64,000 nucleotides of DNA from Paenibacillus shirakamiensis (GTDB lineage: Bacteria; Bacillota; Bacilli; Paenibacillales; Paenibacillaceae), in the NCBI RefSeq assembly GCF_017874255.1, contig NZ_JAGGLD010000001.1, positions 682,001 through 746,000 on the forward strand. The letters are read 5' to 3'. The position numbers and the translations under genes were made by a program. Shown here piece after piece: positions 28,711 to 37,794 of the stretch (its first letter is position 1; each line of letters begins with the position of its first letter). The notes under the pieces were generated by a model. That model ran no database searches. It was not told where the DNA came from and worked only from the letters and a program-made list of their open reading frames with translations.

Positions 28711-29259
28711 ATGGAATTTGTAGAACCTATCCGTAGTAAGAAACAGATTGATGCTTTGAAGAAGTATCTGCGAGGGCAGAATATCCGAGACTATCTGTTG
28801 TTTGTGCTTGGCATTAACTCAGGATTGCGAATATCTGATTTGCTCAAGCTTCAGGTGGAAGAGGTGAACAATCAAGATCGGATCAGCCTTCGAGAGCAGA
28901 AGACAGGTAAAAGAAAAGATTTTCCCTTGTCAGATACCTGTAAAAAAGCAATTCAGGAATATGTAAAAGCAACAGGTCATAAGTCAGGAGCGCTGTTTGC
29001 CAGGCGCAAAGGTGGGAATCCAATTAGCCGAGTACATACTTACCGGATGCTGAGTGAAGGGGCAAGCCGTGTTGGCATCAAAGAAGCCGTTGGAACACAT
29101 ACCTTGAGATAGTCGTTTGCCTTTCATGCTTACCAAAGTGGTGTAGATATTACTCGTATTCAAAAGCTGCTCAACCATTCAGCACCGAGTGTCACTCTGG
29201 CATACATAGGAATCACTCGACAAGAGCTAGATAATGTTTATTTCAATCTTAACCTATGA
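28711..29259 (+). pseudogene. Tyrosine recombinase (XerC-like), interrupted by TAG
   Basis: Encodes 182 codons of a phage-type integrase catalytic domain. GINSGLRISDLLKL (Arg40) and GTHTLR (about 128-133) are followed by an in-frame TAG at 29110, after which the same frame continues SFAFHAYQSGVDITRIQKLL, NHSAPSVTLAYIGIT (with the Tyr nucleophile) and VYFNLNL to TGA. Without readthrough, the last box and the nucleophile are lost. The protein is short, catalytic domain only, as in the small Bacillus/Paenibacillus integrases. ATG 28711 has AAGAGGTG upstream. Marks the left end of the island. Confidence 0.9.
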
Positions 29260-29298
29260 AGACGTTAACGGATGTAATACATCTGGTTAACGTCTTTT
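29259..29298 (+). terminator. Terminator of the integrase gene
   Basis: AAGACGTTAAC and GTTAACGTCTT pair perfectly (11 bp) around a second small hairpin, then TTTTTC. Confidence 0.85.
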
Positions 29299-29334
29299 TC
29301 ATTTTCAGTAGCATATGAAGGAGGCGTTTTACTA

Positions 29335-29544
29335 ATGAAGCAAATCAATGCCAAAGGAACGAACATTTATCCGGGACAAGTAAAGTATGTATGGGTTGCA
29401 ACTTGTTCTTGTGGGAATAAACTTGTACGAGCAATGAAAGTATCTGGTTTAAACATGTAGGTTGGTAAAGAACGGTTTTCCTGCAAACAATGTGGAGAAC
29501 GCTTACAAAAGGAAGGACAACATTATTTAAAGGAGATCAGATGA
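29335..29544 (+). pseudogene. Small zinc-ribbon protein, interrupted by TAG
   Basis: ATG 29335 follows AAGGAGGCG. The frame reads about 41 residues with VATCSCGNKL, meets TAG at 29458, then continues VGKERFSCKQCGERLQKEG to TGA 29542. CxC and CxxC would make a zinc ribbon once the stop is removed. Its TGA overlaps another ATG (29541) opening a short frame with yet another TAG at 29586. Probably a small accessory gene of the mobile element. Function unknown. Confidence 0.6.
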
Positions 29545-29753
29545 TTGGTCGGGAGCAGGTATGGGCGGAAACTGATTTTGATGAATAGCTTTTTTCTAAG
29601 AATAGCCTTGAAGTGGTCAAAGTGTTAATTCTTTGTTCAATGAATCTTACACTTTCATGTTAAGCTATTCCATCAGGTTATGTTCTGCTCAACAAGATAT
29701 ATGCTTAAACTGAGCCGCAGAAGTGGAAATAACGTGTTCAGGAAGTGTTAATT

Positions 29754-30080
29754 ATGGATAAACAAATACTGCTAATGTTTGCAGATGCCATTCAGCGAAA
29801 AAGGTTACTACGAGTTACGTTTACAACCAGAAGTGGAGAGGAACGGAGTAGACGATGTGCGCCGCTGGATTTGTCACCTAATGAACGAGCAAAGATCAAA
29901 TTTTACAAATATCATATGTGGGACTTGGATAGCGAGCCAAAACCAAATTTACTGAGTTTGAGTCCAGAACAAGTCATCCAATTTGAGGTAACCGCAGAGT
30001 CATTTATTCCGGAGCAAATTGCAACCTGGACAAGGAAGAACCTTTGGACAATCATTAGGGATTGGGGAAACCTGTCGTAA
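29754..30080 (+). CDS. Small WYL-like domain protein of the element
   Basis: A 108-residue protein: AIQRKRLLRVTFTTRSGEERSRRCAPLDLSP followed by FYKYHMWDLDSE. The pattern of a basic beta-strand, RxxxPLD and a later aromatic-rich W-L strand recalls WYL-type ligand-sensing domains, without a DNA-binding part. It is intact. GGAAGTG is a modest ribosome site. It sits among broken mobile-element genes and is probably part of the same element. Function unknown. Confidence 0.55.
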   Translation: MDKQILLMFADAIQRKRLLRVTFTTRSGEERSRRCAPLDLSPNERAKIKFYKYHMWDLDSEPKPNLLSLSPEQVIQFEVTAESFIPEQIATWTRKNLWTIIRDWGNLS

Positions 30081-30117
30081 AGTATTCATTATAACTTCAT
30101 TTAAATCAAGCTTTATG

Positions 30118-30148
30118 AGCCTGTAGTGTAGAAATTCACTATGGGCTT
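30118..30148 (+). terminator. Terminator after the WYL-like gene
   Basis: AGCCTGTAGTG and CACTATGGGCT pair with two G-U pairs; TTGTTTT follows. Confidence 0.65.
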
Positions 30149-30277
30149 TGTTTTACCTTTTAAATGAAGATACATAGCAAAATAGTTACTATATTAAGCG
30201 GAAGAAATGGTGTACGTGGGTCAAGCATGTTGATAAGATCGACTCATGAAAAATACCAATTTATAGGAGTTAGAGCG

Positions 30278-30868
30278 ATGGCAAATAAGAATAGGGTTTC
30301 AGGCAGAAATAGCCGTGGAAATACTCAGGTTAAACAGGAAGGTGAACAAACGATGTCAGAACAGCTTCAAAGTGAAAATGATCAGACAAGTATGGAGGCA
30401 GAAGATATTCAAGTTCATGAAGATACAGGACAAGAACAAGCTCAACAGGGTGAGGAGGTCTCGGTTCAGGAAGAACCAACTCCAACTGAGGTAGCTAATG
30501 AGAACTTAAAGGAAAAACCAATTATTCATGAAGAATAAGAGAGCGTGGCTGACCTAGATGATGGCAAACATCAGCAAAAAGATACGTCACAGCAGGAAGT
30601 AATATTAAATGAAGAAAATACACAAGAGTTGCAGCAAGAACTAAATGATGGCAAAGAAGAGCCGCCACTTGCCATTGAAGATATTGTAAATCCAGGAAAA
30701 TTTGGAATAACGAACAGCCAAATGATTCCTGCCATGAAACAAGTGATTGCGGATGGCTCAGTAGAAAAGCTGAGGATGCTTCGCTCCATCTATTTGTATT
30801 CCTTTGAGAACTCACTAAGGTATCTGAAAAAGTCGGAGCGAGAATTCATTCAAAATAACCTCAAATAG
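30278..30868 (+). pseudogene. Acidic protein of the element, interrupted by TAA
   Basis: ATG 30278 follows TATAGGAG. The first 86 codons are a very Glu/Gln-rich, probably disordered segment (QVHEDTGQEQAQQGEE), stopped by TAA at 30536. The same frame continues ESVADLDDGK and ends with an ordered domain of about 65 residues (AIEDIVNPGKFGITNSQMIP, SFENSLRYLKKSEREFIQNN). I read it as one 196-residue gene broken by a nonsense mutation; two adjacent genes is the alternative, but the second part lacks its own ribosome site. Function unknown. Confidence 0.6.
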
Positions 30869-30915
30869 AACAAGCCGGAGCATGGATGGGTCATGTGCTC
30901 CGGCTTGTTTTTATT
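30869..30915 (+). terminator. Terminator of the acidic protein gene
   Basis: Perfect 14-bp stem AACAAGCCGGAGCA/TGCTCCGGCTTGTT followed by TTTATTTT. Confidence 0.9.
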
Positions 30916-30918
30916 TTG

Positions 30919-31092
30919 TTAATTTTTCTGACTGTCTTGCGTAGAATGATGCACTTTGGGGAGAGGTATGTCTATCTCGGCCTCTACTTGGACAGTTTGG
31001 CTCAATATCTCGATCACATGCTCATGAAATTGCCGCAACGCTTTGCCAGATGGCTGATTAACTTCTTTGATTACATATTCACATTTATTCAT
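30919..31092 (-). CDS. Small protein encoded opposite the recombinase (57 aa)
   Basis: A leftward frame of 57 codons starts at ATG 31092, 9 bases after a strong TTGGAGGCG, and ends TAA 30919. It begins MNKCEYVIKEVNQPSGKA and continues with an amphipathic helix (RQFHEHVIEILSQTVQVEAE). The good ribosome site and sensible composition argue for a real gene, and the rightward frame over the same bases makes little sense as protein. Shares the hairpin with the convergent acidic protein gene. Function unknown; perhaps an element regulator. Confidence 0.6.
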   Translation of the reverse strand: MNKCEYVIKEVNQPSGKALRQFHEHVIEILSQTVQVEAEIDIPLPKVHHSTQDSQKN

Positions 31093-31206
31093 GAATTACG
31101 CCTCCAAAATTTTACAGTTGTCATATTCGATGATGTGTCATCAAAAATGCTCAACATTCTACTTGGATGGCGGCAAAAATTTAACACGTTTGGAGTAGAA
31201 GCTATT

Positions 31207-32714
31207 ATGGAAAGCAAAACAATTAAACACGTAGCCGTTTATTTAAGAAAATCACGGGATGATGGTGAATTTGAAGACGTTCTCTCGAAGCATAGGGATA
31301 CCCTTCTCGCCTTGGTCGAGAATCGAAATTGGACCTACAGGCTATATGAAGAAGTGGCCTCTGGTGAAAAGATAGAGTCCCGTAAGGAAATGCAGAAGTT
31401 ACTTCGACATGTTGAAGACAAGCTCTATGATGGGGTAGTGGTCATGGATATTGACCGTTTAGGGCGTGGAGAAAATAAGGATTGGGCGCTCATTAAAGAT
31501 ACATTCTTAAACTCAGAAACGGTCATTATCACACCAAACAAGATATACGATCTAGAAATAGACAATGACGATGTATCATTTGATTTCATGTCTATTTTTG
31601 CCCGAATAGAGTACAAAACGATTAAGCGAAGAATGAAGCAGGGGAAAGAGGCAGGAGCGAAGAAAGGCATGTGGACAAATGGAAAGCCACCGTTTCCATA
31701 CTATTATGATAAGAACAAAAGGTCGGTATTGGTGGATGAAACAAAGCGTCCAATTTATCGAGCGATTGTTGAGAAGTATTTGAATGGAATAAACCTTGGT
31801 CATATCGCCATTTGGTTGACGGATAACAAGATACCCACGCCATACAACATTAAGCCGGATGGAAAGAACAAGGCTGGTCAAATATTACGGTTCAACGGTT
31901 GCTGGCAAGCGAAATCCATTTGGGCTTCATCACATATGGCAAAACCCGTTCCAAGCGTGGACAGGTGGAATTGGTTCCCGAAGAAGAGCGGATTAAAGTC
32001 ATGGGAACACATGAAAAGCTGAAAACACCGGAAGAACATGAAGCAATTATGGAGCGGCTGCTTAAGAATCGCATGCTGAATCCAAATTCAAGACGTAACA
32101 TTTTTCCATTATCAGGCTTACTTTACTGTGAAAAATGCGGTTCAAGGATGAGATTCCGAGTGGGAGAGAACAAGAAGCAGGGGCAGCACTGGAGTGCATT
32201 GTGCTATCATCAATACAAAGATGGAAGCAAATGTGAACAGCGGGGCAAGGTAATGGATGCTGACTTCTTCAATGCTTTGTATGACCGGATTATTCATGTA
32301 GATCCAAACATTTTACGTGAGATTGAATTGCATGGAAGTAGGTACAATGATACACAGGTCATTATCGAGGTCAAAGAGCAGGAGTTGAAAAAACAGAAGC
32401 GGGCGCTGGACAAGCTGCATGAATCGTATGAAGAGGACATGATAACGAAGCAAGTGTTTTTAGAGCGAAAGGCTGTTCGATCAAGGCAGATACAGAAGTT
32501 GGAGGAAGAGTTGAAGAATTTGCGGAAGGTTGTAGTAGATGAAGGGAATTACCCGACTGTGGAGCAGATATATGAGCGGATAGGTGAGTTTAGGGAGTTG
32601 TGGAGCGCTGCGGTGACAAGTGAAGAGAAGAATCGGGCGTTGAAGAAGCTGGTGTAGCGGATTGTGTATGATTGGGAAGGGAATAGGGTGGAGTTGACGG
32701 TTTGTTATAAGTGA
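31207..32714 (+). pseudogene. Large serine recombinase, frameshifted and interrupted by TAG
   Basis: ATG 31207 (GGAG upstream) opens a resolvase domain: VAVYLRKSRDD with catalytic Ser16, VVVMDIDRLGRG, and a recombinase domain up to FNGCWQAKSIW. Near 31905 the frame changes; the downstream frame begins SEIHLGFITYGKTRSKRG and contains the zinc-ribbon CEKCGSRMRFRVG and a coiled coil (VKEQELKKQKRALDKLHESY). It then meets TAG at 32655, after which RIVYDWEGNRVELTV continues to TGA 32712. Intact members integrate phages or elements; this one must be inactive. Confidence 0.9.
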
Positions 32715-32736
32715 TTTGAATAGAGAATAAATATTG

Positions 32737-32771
32737 GAGGCCTCTGGAAAATATTCCAGATGTCTCTTTTT
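32737..32771 (+). terminator. Terminator of the serine recombinase gene
   Basis: GAGGCCTCTGGAA pairs with TTCCAGATGTCTC (two weak positions), followed by TTTTTAT. It separates the broken recombinase from the condensin-like operon. Confidence 0.75.
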
Positions 32772-32969
32772 ATATGGTACAATATACCTAAATAATTCAT
32801 CTTAGTAGGATTTGAGCTTTAAAAGTGCCTAGAGAATTGTTACACCATCATTTTAGCGTGAAAAAGAGGTAGTCGTCCTATTAATTATTACTTTTAATTA
32901 TAACAAACCCAAAGTTAGTGGAAAAATATAATTTTTCATAAAAAAACACTCTATGAAAAGAGGGTCGAT

Positions 32970-34259
32970 TTGGAAGAATTTCTCAAAGAATCTGAAAATA
33001 TGTTTAATTCTGATAGTCACAGTTTTGAGGAATTGAAAAATGATTATGATTTATCTCATAAGGATATTCTAATGGTCAAAAACATCGAAAAGCATCTTAG
33101 ATTATTCGATATATTTAAATTGAGAAATTCTCAAATGATAACACTAATTTTAGCAGGAGCAAAAACATTAGCCAGCGAGGCTGGCCGATTTTCAATTGAA
33201 GATGCTCAAAACTATTTAAGCTATATTAGCAAGAAGAATCGGGATAAAGTGATCAAAGAACTTTTAGAAAAAGGTTGGATCGTATTTGATGGATTTGATT
33301 ATGAGATCCCAGGTAAAGTAAGGTCTTTCTTATCTTCTATGTTTCTGTCCTTTGCTAAGGAAAATCTTTCAATGGAAGAGCAAATAAAAACCACTGTTAT
33401 GCTAGCAGAGTTTGCTGATGAATTTAATATGAATGAAGAGCAAACAGAATCAATTAAGAATATGGGCTTCCGAGAATTGGCAGTCTGGAAAGACTATCTT
33501 CATAGAGTAATTCAAAAGAATTCGCGGCGTGAAGTTCTCGAAATCGGGAAACATACTCATGGGATAATAAAAGTTATTAGTGACACACAAAAAAAACTTA
33601 ATAGCAATCGAAAATTTTTTGGAAGAGAGAAATATGATGAATTTTTTGATTTGACAAGCAATCTTTTAAATTTGACTACGCAAATTCTTTCCATAGCCAT
33701 TCAATTTCAAAGAGAAAGTCAAAAAGGGTTGGGCGAATTCATTTCTCCTGAAATGATAGAAGCGGCTCTTCTTGATGCGCCACAAGAAATTTTAGCGAGT
33801 TTTTCAGAAAAAAACTTTTCGGCACCAAAACATGTATACCAATTAAGAGAAGAAATCATAGATAGTAGGACCAGATCGTTTTTTCAAAATGAAAAAGAGG
33901 GGATTATAGCAACGCCACCCCCTAAACCCGTGGATATTATTGAAGAAGAAGTATTTTTAGATCGAATTCAAAATCCTCTAGAACTTTTTTATCAGGAGCT
34001 TGTAGTGAAAATGAAATTAAAAGAAGTAGCACCTATGGATGAAATACTCTTTCAAGATATACATAGCTTTGGGCAAGCTATGTATAAGACCGGTCAACTT
34101 CTTAAACTGACGCGTGAATTAAGTATCCATGATCCTGAGATTGTGAAAAAAGAAGTATTCAAACTGAAAGTAAACGATTCTTATAAAGAGTTACCAGAAG
34201 GCCCTGTAGAAATTACAACAGAGTGTTATGTTTGGAGAGATGAAAATGGATCGGAATAA
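32970..34259 (+). CDS. MukF/JetA-like kleisin subunit of a Wadjet-type condensin
   Basis: A 429-residue mostly helical protein, first of four linked genes. An N-terminal winged-helix-like unit lies at about residues 45-120 (FKLRNSQMITLILAGAKTLA, RDKVIKELLEKGWIVFDGFDYEIP), followed by a long helical middle, a Pro-rich linker (TPPPKPVDIIEEEV) and a C-terminal winged-helix-like region (MDEILFQDIHSFGQAMYKTGQLLKL). This order is that of MukF and JetA kleisins, which bridge the SMC heads. The call rests on layout and on the following genes, not on a family motif. TTG 32970 lies 5 bases after GAGGG. Overlaps the next gene by 14 bp. Confidence 0.6.
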   Translation: MEEFLKESENMFNSDSHSFEELKNDYDLSHKDILMVKNIEKHLRLFDIFKLRNSQMITLILAGAKTLASEAGRFSIEDAQNYLSYISKKNRDKVIKELLEKGWIVFDGFDYEIPGKVRSFLSSMFLSFAKENLSMEEQIKTTVMLAEFADEFNMNEEQTESIKNMGFRELAVWKDYLHRVIQKNSRREVLEIGKHTHGIIKVISDTQKKLNSNRKFFGREKYDEFFDLTSNLLNLTTQILSIAIQFQRESQKGLGEFISPEMIEAALLDAPQEILASFSEKNFSAPKHVYQLREEIIDSRTRSFFQNEKEGIIATPPPKPVDIIEEEVFLDRIQNPLELFYQELVVKMKLKEVAPMDEILFQDIHSFGQAMYKTGQLLKLTRELSIHDPEIVKKEVFKLKVNDSYKELPEGPVEITTECYVWRDENGSE

Positions 34260-34884
34260 GGAGTTCATTATTAATCCTGAGGCACAAAGAATTTGCTCAA
34301 TGTTTCACTATGGTTGGGTTTCAAAAAAAGAAATTGGGACAATTGAAAAAGATATTCGGCTCTTTAGAGATGTTCAAATGTATCTATCTCTAATGGGATA
34401 TGAACTTCTTAATCCACCAGGGACAGATTGGTATATCATAAGATTAAAAAAAGAATATGATTCAGCCTCGTTTGATTATTTTCATAAGAAAATCAAAGGG
34501 TTAGACAGAAGGCACATGGCGCTTCTTACTGTAATTTATACCAAATTAGTCCTTCCTAAAGAACTGCATCATATTGATCCCGAAAGTGAACTGAGTTTGA
34601 CGATTGATGAAATTGTATACAACTATGGGGCTAAATTTCAACAAGGAAAACAAAGCCCACGAAAAACAATTGAAACCTTGCTTAAACCTCTAAAAAGGCA
34701 TCATTATATCCTTTTAGAAAAAGGTAAATCAAAAATAACTGTTGGTCCTAGTATGTACATGCTACATAACGATATGTTGATGGATATATGCGATTATGTG
34801 ATTCAAGGATTTACTGACAGTTTGAATTTTATTAAGAAAATCGAGGAAGAAGAGATCACTAATAATGAGGAGGAGTTATATTGA
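34246..34884 (+). CDS. MukE/JetB-like subunit of a Wadjet-type condensin
   Basis: A 212-residue protein built of two probable winged-helix units, the KITE/MukE layout: CSMFHYGWVSKKEIGTIEKDIRLFRDVQMYLSLMGYEL in the first half and DEIVYNYGAKFQQGKQSPRKTIETLLKPLKRHHYILLEKGKSKITVGP in the second. MukE and JetB bind the kleisin and DNA. ATG 34246 is preferred because GGAGAG lies 7 bases upstream; ATG 34228 has none. Its end overlaps the SMC-like gene by four bases (TTGA), so the three proteins are likely made in fixed proportions. Confidence 0.6.
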   Translation: MDRNKEFIINPEAQRICSMFHYGWVSKKEIGTIEKDIRLFRDVQMYLSLMGYELLNPPGTDWYIIRLKKEYDSASFDYFHKKIKGLDRRHMALLTVIYTKLVLPKELHHIDPESELSLTIDEIVYNYGAKFQQGKQSPRKTIETLLKPLKRHHYILLEKGKSKITVGPSMYMLHNDMLMDICDYVIQGFTDSLNFIKKIEEEEITNNEEELY

Positions 34885-37754
34885 TTAAAGACTTCTCTAC
34901 TGTATATTGGGGATACCTTCCCATGACAAAAGAACCGTATAAGGTTCATGGAAAAGTTAATGCTTTTATTGGGCCATCAGGCCATGGGAAAACTACAATT
35001 TGGGATGGTCTTCGATTAATGTTAGGCGCAAGTCATTTTGAAAGCAAACGAACATTTTCATTCTATGTAAAGAATAGTAATTGGGCCGTAGTGAGAGTAG
35101 CATTTTATAACTTACCTGTTAATGGTTTACGCCCTTTTGAATCGGCTAGAAAATTCAAGGATGAAGTTACAGCATGTTGTAGAATTTATAAAAATGATCA
35201 AAATTCATGGCAGAGAGATTATTATATCTTTGATGGTGAATTTAACGATCTTGTAGATCTTCAAACGAATACTAAAGCTTACAGCGAAGCAGCACTAAAT
35301 GTAAGTAAATATCTTCAAACTTTAGAGCAGTGTCTAGGAGTGACTAAAGAGTTTCGGAATCTGATGGCAATGAGCCCTGATACCATCAGGGAAGTTGTAA
35401 ACTCATCTCCTCGTGAGATTTTCCATTTAATCTTTGATCTTAAAGGTACAAAGGATTATAAAAAACGCTACGATGAGAGTAAAGAAAGATTAAGCGTACA
35501 AGAGATATCCATTGAACGAGCAGAGGAAGAAATGGAACAGGCACAATCTCGATTTGAAGAAACCAAGCAAAAAGCGCAAAAGTTCCGCCTCTATCAGACT
35601 AAAGAAAAAGAAGTGAAGGAAATCGAACTTAAACTCATTAAGCTCGAATATTTTGAATCTCAGAATACATTGAAGGCAACAAATGAGGAAATAATTCAGG
35701 TTATTGACAATGTTAAACTTGAAACTGACAAAGTAAATGAGTTAAGTGTACAAGTAAAGTTTAAGGAAAAAGAAATCGAACAACTGAACACGGAGTATAA
35801 TCGATGGGATAAGTTTGAGGAGCAAGCTAATCATGATATTACCCATCACACTAGCGAAAAAAGAGTGAAAGACACTAATATTAAGACTCTTGTCGAACAA
35901 ATTAATGAGTTGAAACTCATTGAACCCCAAAGTATTGATTATTTAGTACAACTAAATGATGTTCTTGTAGAGAGCTTGGATCAGAAGAAGATAGATTTTT
36001 CTCAAGTAAGGATTAAACTTTTTGAACTGAAGCAAAAGCTCTCTGATCTAGAAAAAGATTTCCTACCTTACAGAGAAGATGCTAGAAAATTCCGAGAAAT
36101 TCTTGAAAAGAATAAAATCCCATTCATAATGCTCGCTGATGCTATCAATGTGAATCCGGAGATGAGTAAATGGCAAGAAGCAATTGAGGCTTATATTGGA
36201 AATAATCGTTTTCGTATCATTGTGGAACCAGAGAATTATCTTCCTACAAAAAAACTACAACAAAGGGCTAGATACGGTGCTCGTGTTTCTTTACCAAACA
36301 AAGGGAAAGATTTTTTGGTGAGAAAAGTTGTCCCTTATCCGAGTATTCGCTCAGCCATCAACATCAGCCACCAAGAAAAGATCGAGGGCTTTTTGAAAAA
36401 CTTGAGCCAAGTGTATCTAGTTGAAACGGTAGAAGAAGGCCATGCACTGCAAGCTAAGGGCATAGAGAGTGTTACAATCGAAGGTCTCCTTCAAGATGGT
36501 GATGGAGCGATTCATCTTAAGTATCACAGCCTTTGTTGTGGGAAATTAGCCATCGAAGAAGAGAAAAAAAGAACCAAAGAACTATTATCAATTCAAGAAG
36601 AGATTTTCAAAAAACTAGAGGGAGATATTCATAAGTGTCAAAGTGAATTAGATGAAGTAAACACAGCTATTATAAATCAAGAGCTGTTGGCAAAGTTACC
36701 TGAGATGGAGAGTTCTTATCATTTGATTCTAGATGAATCAAAAATGCTATCAGATTTGATTGAGGAAGCAATAAAGCAAAAAGACCAGGCCAAAGAGAAA
36801 AAAGAGGAAATCCGAAAAAAAGAGCGTAATGCAGGGATAGAACAATCGGTATTTAATGAACAAAAGACTCAGGCATTACAAAAGATGAATGAACTTTCTA
36901 TGAAACATGATGTTTTACAAACTAGATTGAATTCTCTTGCTTCACTTGTACAACAAGCATTGTCACAAGTGAAGGCACTTGGGCTAAGCGACGACGATGT
37001 TGCATTTATTTTTTATGAGGTACAGGGAAGTGCTTTTAGAGATAAACTAGGAAATTTTCTTACATCAAAGGAGATTCAGCAGAGGTTAAATGCGCTACGT
37101 CAGGAAAAGGTAGAACTTTATGATTCTTCAATAAATGATGAAGTTGTCCGTTTAGTTGAAGCTCAGGAAGGACAGGTGGAGTTACTAATACGGAATTTAC
37201 AAGGACTGAAAGAAGATAGAAATGAGTTAGAACGTACTTGCAATGATTTACTGTTTCAATTCCGTGGTCATATAAAAGAGATTATGAAAGAGTATATTTC
37301 TGAGTTTGAAAACTTAGCAGATTTGCTAAAAGCTTCAACTAAAGGAAGATTGGTCGAAATCACACCTGAACCTGAAACCTGGGAGATTCATTTGTTTATT
37401 GGTTACGATGGGAAGGAGCCAGTTGCAATCGACGGCCCAGATCTCAGTTCAGGTCAAAAAGCCAGTACCAGCTTAATGATTTTGTTAGCAGCCATAAGTG
37501 ACAATAGTAACGGGCGAACAGCGCCAATCATGTTCTTGGATGAACCAAAAGCCCGAGTGGATGATGACCGTGGCAATGAAATCGGACAACTTTTACAAAT
37601 TACCGATATCCAGTATTTTATTACACATCAACAAGGAGAGTCATTAAAAACTATTGATTGGATAGATCATGCTTTTACTTGTAGCGCTCGTGAGCCGGAC
37701 AAACAATTTGCAAACCCCCTTATATTAAAAAAACATGCTAGGAGAAGTTTTTAA
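34881..37754 (+). CDS. SMC-like ATPase (MukB/JetC-type) of a Wadjet-type condensin
   Basis: A 957-residue P-loop ATPase. The N-terminal head has Walker A GPSGHGKT at 31-38; coiled coil runs from about 190 to 340 and again from 575 to 800, around a central globular hinge-like part (about 395-560, with NRFRIIVEPENYLPTKKL). The C-terminal head has the ABC signature LSSGQKAS (855-862), Walker B IMFLDEPKA with Asp887 and Glu888, and ITHQQGES as H-loop. This makes it an SMC/MukB-like DNA motor. It is shorter than a usual JetC of about 1,100 residues. TTG start; GAGGAGG precedes it. Expected role: loop extrusion on foreign DNA, by analogy. Confidence 0.8.
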   Translation: MIKDFSTVYWGYLPMTKEPYKVHGKVNAFIGPSGHGKTTIWDGLRLMLGASHFESKRTFSFYVKNSNWAVVRVAFYNLPVNGLRPFESARKFKDEVTACCRIYKNDQNSWQRDYYIFDGEFNDLVDLQTNTKAYSEAALNVSKYLQTLEQCLGVTKEFRNLMAMSPDTIREVVNSSPREIFHLIFDLKGTKDYKKRYDESKERLSVQEISIERAEEEMEQAQSRFEETKQKAQKFRLYQTKEKEVKEIELKLIKLEYFESQNTLKATNEEIIQVIDNVKLETDKVNELSVQVKFKEKEIEQLNTEYNRWDKFEEQANHDITHHTSEKRVKDTNIKTLVEQINELKLIEPQSIDYLVQLNDVLVESLDQKKIDFSQVRIKLFELKQKLSDLEKDFLPYREDARKFREILEKNKIPFIMLADAINVNPEMSKWQEAIEAYIGNNRFRIIVEPENYLPTKKLQQRARYGARVSLPNKGKDFLVRKVVPYPSIRSAINISHQEKIEGFLKNLSQVYLVETVEEGHALQAKGIESVTIEGLLQDGDGAIHLKYHSLCCGKLAIEEEKKRTKELLSIQEEIFKKLEGDIHKCQSELDEVNTAIINQELLAKLPEMESSYHLILDESKMLSDLIEEAIKQKDQAKEKKEEIRKKERNAGIEQSVFNEQKTQALQKMNELSMKHDVLQTRLNSLASLVQQALSQVKALGLSDDDVAFIFYEVQGSAFRDKLGNFLTSKEIQQRLNALRQEKVELYDSSINDEVVRLVEAQEGQVELLIRNLQGLKEDRNELERTCNDLLFQFRGHIKEIMKEYISEFENLADLLKASTKGRLVEITPEPETWEIHLFIGYDGKEPVAIDGPDLSSGQKASTSLMILLAAISDNSNGRTAPIMFLDEPKARVDDDRGNEIGQLLQITDIQYFITHQQGESLKTIDWIDHAFTCSAREPDKQFANPLILKKHARRSF

Positions 37755-37794
37755 TAAGCAATCAATTAGAAGGTAGCAAAGAGGTGGATATATC

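Noticed and set aside
31968..31990. Shared TTGGTTCCC in the recombinase and at the right island junction (near 39810), a possible att core
   Set aside because: Only about ten bases match and the left copy lies inside the recombinase coding sequence; probably chance.
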